Below are positions 9,230 through 29,072 of a stretch of 29,072 nt of DNA, in pieces. Made by a program: the position numbers and the translations under genes. Below the pieces are notes generated by a model, which had not been told where the DNA came from, ran no database searches, and saw nothing but the letters and a program-made list of their open reading frames with translations. The stretch is from Reclinomonas americana ATCC 50394 (Eukaryota > Jakobida > Jakobea > Jakobida), in assembly GCA_048213135.1 (NCBI GenBank), contig PS015173.1, positions 101,641 to 130,712 of the forward strand, written 5' to 3'. The stretch's first letter is position 1; every line of letters starts with the position of its first letter.

Positions 9230-11468
9230 ATGAAGAACCCCATTCTGAAGGAATTCTGTTGCGTCCGCCTTTTTTTTGTTGTTCCCCCCCCCCCCCCCCC
9301 TCCTCTCGCTCACCCCCTGTCGCCGCGCAGCCTCGGTCGACTGCATCTCGGTGTACACTAACAAATTCGTAGAGTTCTCCTTCCCGTGCGGGTGGGATGT
9401 GGAAGACGGTCGGCCCGCTATCAATGCGTGCCTGGTGTCGGTGCCGCTGATGAAGGTGTCGGCCACCTTCTCGTACGGCATCTGCGAGGAGCCGCTCAGT
9501 GTGGACGATTGTGGCCGGGTGCGTTGCGCCGCCGCCTCTGCATTGCCCGCCCTTTGCACTTTTGCGCTCACACCGTGCTTTCGGTGCAGCTGAGTGACAT
9601 GCAGCATGCCATGTTTGCCGAGTGGGTCAAACTTACCGAGGATCGCAAAGTCATCAACGGGCAGGAATACCTCAAAATTGTACGGCAGCGGCCGATTGAC
9701 GGTGCCGACGGGCAGTTTGTGCAAACCATCACGCTGGTCACTGTACATCCGCAAAACAATCGGTACTCCGCTTCGCAACTTCTCCCTTACCCCCGCCCGC
9801 CGCTCTAATGTTATGTTGCAGGCTGATGAACTCCATCACGTTCATGTGCTTCAAGTCGGTGCTGGTCGATTTCAAGGACGCCTTCCGGTTATTCTACGAG
9901 TCAACTCGCTTCCTTGCGTCGCCGCCCGACGCCGACGACTCGGCAGATGGCGCCGCTCCCGATGCCGATGCACAGGATATCGCTCCCGGTTTGGTCACGC
10001 CGCGCCTCGTCACACCGCGCGTCGATCCTCGTACAGGTGCTTTCGCACACTCCACCCCCTCTCTCTCTCCCTCTCTTTCCCTCGGAGTCACCAGCTCACT
10101 GCCGTCGATTGCAGAGAGCGCACGACCGCCGCCGCTGAGCGCGTCAAATCCACCTGCCGAGTCGTCACCACGGCACGCGACCGCGTCGCCCTCGCAGACT
10201 GTGACCGACATGACGGCGGAGGAGCGTGAGCAACTCGAGGCGTTGTTTGTGGCTGGCGGACGCCCGAATGGAGCGGTACGTAATCTCGCACACCGTCGTG
10301 ATGATTTCTTTCTGACGGACTCACGACGTGTGCACCAACAACAGCGCATGGTAATGGATTTTGCTGGTATCTGCCGTGTTCTCGACCTGCCGGCCAGCGA
10401 CGCAGTGTTTGACACATTCCGCGAGTTTTCACATTCGCAAGACCTCTCCACCGGGCAGCCCGTCATGGAAAAGGTCGAGTTCTTTTTGTTTGCCTACCGC
10501 ATGCTGTTTGCCGACGACCCCACAAGCCCCGCCGCCGCCGCCACGCCATCGCGATCCACGTCGACCGTTGCCGCTGCCGCAACTCCCGTCGCCACCGCCG
10601 CCGCTACTGCCTCCAATCATCACAACGACCACTACCACCACCACGACCACCACGACCACCACGATGACGACGACGACGACGACGACGATTCCGATGTGGG
10701 TTTCGAAGACATTCACCAGGAGTCGGCTTCCCCGACCACCGAGTCGCTTGCCTCCCCACCAAAGCATGCCGAACCTCCGCATCGGACGTCCCCATCGCCA
10801 CCGCCGTCACCGGAGCACCATCCGGTGGAACCAGCCGCCGAGCCGGTACCGCCACCGCCGTTGGTGGTCGAGCCGTCGTCACCGCCAAGGCCGCAACTGC
10901 AGCTGTCGGTGGAGGTGACGAACTTGTCGCCGCAGCCGGCAGCGCCAGCCGCTGCGGATGCTGCCACCGCAATGTCCGCCCTGTCACCTCTGTCGCCGCT
11001 TGGTGTGCCCGTGGTGGTGCTCTTCTTCAGGGTGAGTGCGGAGAGAGAAGGGGGAACGCCATTTTTTGCCCTCGCCGCCGTGCTCACTCCCTCTGTCTTC
11101 ACAGGAGGACGATCGCAACACACGCGAGGTGCGCATCTTCCTGGAGGAAATACGATCGACTATCGGGTTCGAGTTGGTGGCCTTTGAGTTGCACGACCCG
11201 ATGGCAGAGCGCTTGGTCGCCGATTTCAACGTCAGGTACGCGACGTCGCTCACCACGCAAGAGCACACACTGAATCACTCACGTGCGCCCTTTTGAACAA
11301 CCAGCGAATGTCCCACGGTGCTGCTGACACGTGACTGGGTCGTACAACGCCAGGTATCTGCGCGCACACGCTGCCCAAAACATGCACTTCGGCGACTAAC
11401 TCGCATCGTCACAGCTGCGACCACCGGTCGATCTCGACGAACTGGGCGAGGCTCTTGTGTCCATGTGA
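9230..11468 (+). CDS. Multidomain protein: beta-rich N-terminal domain, EF-hand-like segment, His/Asp-rich linker, C-terminal thioredoxin-like fold without CxxC
   Basis: I do not recognise the whole gene. Model of 561 residues: exons 9230-9257, 9331-9518, 9590-9762, 9822-10036, 10115-10275, 10345-11031, 11105-11235, 11305-11353, 11415-11468, with eight GT-AG introns in frame. Residues 10-155 (SVDCISVYTNKFVEFSFP to FRLFYESTRFL) alternate strands and helices, vaguely like Mog1/PsbP folds; this is impression only. Residues 236-312 (MTAEEREQLEALF, FAGICRVLDLP, KVEFFLFAYRMLF) look like a degenerate EF-hand pair. A Pro/Ser/Ala-rich linker with a His/Asp cluster follows. The C-terminus (about 473-555: GVPVVVLFFREDD, FELVAFELHDPMAERLVADF, SECPTVLL) has thioredoxin topology with the cis-Pro loop but no CxxC pair. 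The 5' end is uncertain: the frame stays open and protein-like back to an acceptor at 9119 (RYDPERYTAEEALS precedes the ATG), so a first exon may lie upstream. Confidence 0.7.
10618..10692 (+). other. His/Asp-rich low-complexity segment in the 9230-11468 protein
   Basis: The frame reads NHHNDHYHHHDHHDHHDD and then an Asp run, encoded by CAC/CAT and GAC/GAT codons. It is flanked by Ala/Pro/Ser-rich linkers. A run of His followed by Asp could bind divalent metal ions, or may simply reflect triplet-repeat drift. Confidence 0.85.
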
Positions 11469-11582
11469 TTGTACTGCACTGCCGCAGTTAACTACGCGTG
11501 CACAGCACACCAAGACAAAAAATGTACCACTTTTACTTCGCAGCAGCAGCTTGTCCGTTGCGCTCATAACTCTTATCTCAAA

Positions 11583-13224
11583 ATGGGCCGTCGCAAGGTG
11601 AACGGGGGTGCTCCCACTGGGACGCCCACAGTCACAGGCAACGGCAACAAGAAGAGCAGTCGCCCGCGCGGCAGTGGCAGTGGCAGTGGCAGTGGTGGCC
11701 TCGCAGGTGGCACGCGTGCATCCTCTGCTGCCAGTGCCTCCTCTGTCTCGAGTGGCGTGAGTGGCATGGATGCGGCACAGCAAGTGACACTGGCGGTGCT
11801 GCGTCGCGAGGACCCGTGTGTGCGAGACTCGTTGCACATGACTCGACATGCAGTGGTGTACACGTTTGACGAAGCGCGCTCACAGTGGGTGAGTGCATGC
11901 TCTCTCTCGCTCTCTCTCTTTATGTCCCTGTCTTTGGGAGCGGCGCGCGTGTGTGTGAGAGAGAGTGCGTTGGTTCGCGTTGTCTCATGCTCTCTGTGTA
12001 GGCGCGAAAAAGTGTCGAGGGCTCGCTGGTGGTGGTCGCGCGGTCAGTGTGTGCATGTCTGCTGTCCCTTTTTGTGTGGTGCTGGCTCACGCGGTGCGTG
12101 AGCAGGTCGGAGGAGCCGCGACACAGGATTGTGGTTCTCAATCGGCTGTCTCCCGACAACTTGTACGAGGATGTCACCGCCAAGTGTGATGTGGAGGTGA
12201 ACTTGCCGTACATCTTCTTCAGTACGTCACACGGAGAGATCCTCGCGCTCTGGTTCTATGACACTGTCGACTGCCTCGGTATCAGCGACGTGCTACACAA
12301 GTTCAGTGGCGTTCTTCTGTGATCTCTCGGAAGTCGTAGCTGACTCTAGATTGCAGGATCCTACGCAGCCATGCTGCCGTCGGTGCACACGCGACGGCAG
12401 GTGGTAGTAGTACTGGTGGTGGTGGTGTCGGCGGCAGCGGCATCGACAGCGTGTCGGAGAGGTTGGTTCGAGTGCGTTTCGAGACGCGCACACCTGGACA
12501 GCTGATGAGTGAGTCGTCTGCAGCGGTGCCGAGTACGACAATGGTGACGATGCCGATGACGATGGTAGTGATGATGGTAGTGACTACGGAGAAGATGAGA
12601 GCGGGCGCGGTTTCGAGGGACCGTCGGATGTCGACGGCGAGTGTGACGACGATGACGACGACGACGACGACGATGACGACGACGACGATGATGATGGGGG
12701 GACGTATGATGATGAGGGGACGTATGATGGACGTGACGACGACAGCCAACAACCGTCGCACCTTTTGGAGGATATTGCTCAAAGCCTGCGTGATCTTTTG
12801 GCGCTTCCGCGACCGACCACTGCCGCCTCGGTTCCCGCCTCGTTTGCGTCTCCACCAGCGACCGATTTGGGTGGCAGCAGTGCGATTGGCAGTCCTCTGC
12901 CCGCCGGTGTGCCACCAGCCCCATTGCACATCCAGCATTCGGTGCTGCACGCGCACTCGCAGGGACCTGCCTCACCGGTACATGCATTTGCCGAGAATCT
13001 GTTGAGACTCGGAGCTCACGCGCCGGTATGCAAATTCCTCTTCTTCTCTCCTCTTCTGTCTCTCTGTGTGGACTCTAAACCTCGTCTCTGCGCAGCGGTC
13101 ACCAGCTCCTGCTGTTGTACAACCATCGCTACCGACGGCACCTACAAGTGACGAGTCAGCAACACGTCTCCTGTTGCAGTTGCTCACGGCATCCGCTGCC
13201 GGCAGTTCCGTGGCCTCTATAGCT

Positions 13225-13264
<40 letters not shown>

Positions 13265-13920
13265 GAGCGCACATGGAGGCTGCGGCACATCACCTGCAGC
13301 AATTGTTGACAATGCCGTCCAGCGCATCGCCGTCACCGACACTCTCAGTACCGGCGGCACCACCGATGAAATGGTCGGCATCGTCGATGCCACAGATGCC
13401 TCTGCTGCCGATGCATCTCGGTTCGCCGCCTACCCCATCGCTTGGCCCTGTCACCGCAGCACCCCTTTCCGCCTCCTCCTCCTCTACCACGACTCAGTCG
13501 ACCGTATCAAGCGTTTCTCATGTGCCATCCCAGTCGCCAGCTGTTGCTACCGCCGGTGGTGGCGCGGTGAACTCCGCCGTCTCTTCCTCACAGACGCCAC
13601 CGCCTTCCACTGCAGCTGCAGCTGCCGCACCTCCGATTGTCGCCGGTCCGCCGCCCGGCATGCCAATGCTCATGTCGGCGCCACCGATGATGATGATGAT
13701 GCAGCCGCCCATGCAACCGCCGCCGCCGACACGTGACATGTTCCGCGAGTGGATGCGTGTGGCCATCGAGGTGAGTAGTAGTATGAACGGATCGACGGGC
13801 GGCAGTGCACGTTGTCCTCACATTCCTCTATCACAGCGCGACGAATTGCTCGACCACTTTTATTGGTTGTGGATGATGGATGCTGCGCAGCGGAGCCGCG
13901 CATGGCCACCAGCGGCGTGA
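11583..13920 (+). CDS. DCP1: mRNA-decapping enzyme subunit 1 (DCP1-like)
   Basis: Cofactor that activates the Dcp2 decapping enzyme in 5'-3' mRNA decay, in the cytoplasm and P-bodies. 635 residues; exons 11583-11888, 12002-12042, 12106-12300, 12357-12461, 12524-13025, 13096-13770, 13837-13920, all introns GT-AG and in phase. The start ATG has a strong context (tcaaaATGG). After a basic, Gly/Ser-rich N-terminus, the EVH1-type domain spans about 64-184: VTLAVLRREDPCVRDSL, HAVVYTFDEARSQW, GSLVVVARS, HRIVVLNRLSPDNLYEDVT, PYIFFSTSHGEILALWFYD. These match the DCP1 hallmarks (LxxLxxxDPxI, YTFN, NRLSxxNLxEDI, GIWFYD). A linker of about 400 residues holds a long Asp run (near 12650-12700), a Gln run of about 13 and Pro/Ser/Met-rich sequence. 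The last 40 residues (TRDMFREWMRVAIE, RDELLDHFYWLW) could be the trimerisation helix. The linker is much longer than in yeast Dcp1. Confidence 0.93.
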
Positions 13921-14000
13921 GGGCGCATTGGAGAAGAAGGTGTTGCCGCCGTCGCCGCCACGAGAGAGATCATTTCGTAATCGCAATCCGTAAACACCGA

Positions 14001-29072
<15,072 letters not shown>

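Noticed and set aside
8074-9243. Long Arg-Glu and Ser-Leu open frames across the 8239-8881 gap
   Set aside because: They are made of N and (CT)n/(CCT)n repeat sequence, with no plausible start or domain.
12462-12523. A 15-nt intron (GTGAGT...TGCAG) at 12509-12523 in DCP1
   Set aside because: Too short to splice; a 62-nt intron at 12462-12523 with the same acceptor keeps the frame.
12451-13005. Thr/Met-rich plus-strand frame (MTTTTTT type) across the acidic part of DCP1
   Set aside because: It is the shadow of the Asp-coding GAC/GAT run; the Asp frame joins the EVH1 and C-terminal exons in phase.

Overview
This window is nuclear DNA from a eukaryote, most likely an intron-rich, compact, single-celled one. 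Genes are broken by many short GT-AG introns (mostly 54-80 nt), intergenic gaps are small, long (AC)n and (CT)n microsatellites occur, and the families present (PAQR receptor, Deltex-type E3 ligase, DCP1 decapping subunit, NHL/FN3/L-type-lectin surface protein) are eukaryotic. The species cannot be named from the sequence alone. There are five runs of N: 676-1475, 4427-4626, 8239-8881, 15846-15893 and 25837-25856.

Layout. 33-1811 (+) is the 3' part of a seven-helix PAQR/adiponectin-receptor-like gene. It converges, 51 nt apart, with a Deltex-type E3 ubiquitin ligase at 1863-4038 (-). After a microsatellite and gap come a small two-helix membrane protein resembling TMEM223/TMEM186 (5072-5894, -) and an aldo/keto reductase-like gene (6036-7927, -). 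A pyrimidine/microsatellite-rich divergent intergenic region with a gap follows. Next are a multidomain protein ending in a cysteine-poor thioredoxin-like fold (9230-11468, +) and the decapping cofactor DCP1 (11583-13920, +). DCP1 converges with a very large gene on the minus strand that runs from about 14001 past the window end. Exon models for the six smaller genes were checked by hand: every intron begins GT, ends AG and keeps the reading frame.

The large gene is the main point of interest. Read from its N-terminal side, it encodes a series of NHL beta-propellers. Three are complete six-bladed ones and a fourth is cut by the window edge. Between them are fibronectin-III-like (FN3-like) modules, followed by a cysteine-containing stretch of beta-rich modules and a C-terminal L-type (legume-lectin-like) domain. 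Each propeller appears to be inserted into the middle of one FN3-like module: the first half of the module precedes blade 1 and the second half follows blade 6. An uninterrupted module at 20130-20450 reads straight across the same junction. The units repeat about every 1.9-2.3 kb with intron positions kept, so the gene probably grew by duplication of a nested propeller-in-FN3 cassette. The predicted product is a secreted or surface adhesion or glycan-recognition protein; this is inference.

Other points: the Deltex protein carries an extra E-set domain resembling the AMPK-beta/CBM48 glycogen-binding domain, and a Tyr where animal Deltex proteins usually have a His. The aldo/keto reductase has Phe at the catalytic Tyr position. 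Many introns start with an unusual GTTGCG donor. A 0.5-kb repeat flanking the 15846-15893 gap looks like an unmerged contig overlap rather than biology. The genes are unrelated housekeeping and surface functions; no operon-like logic is expected or seen.
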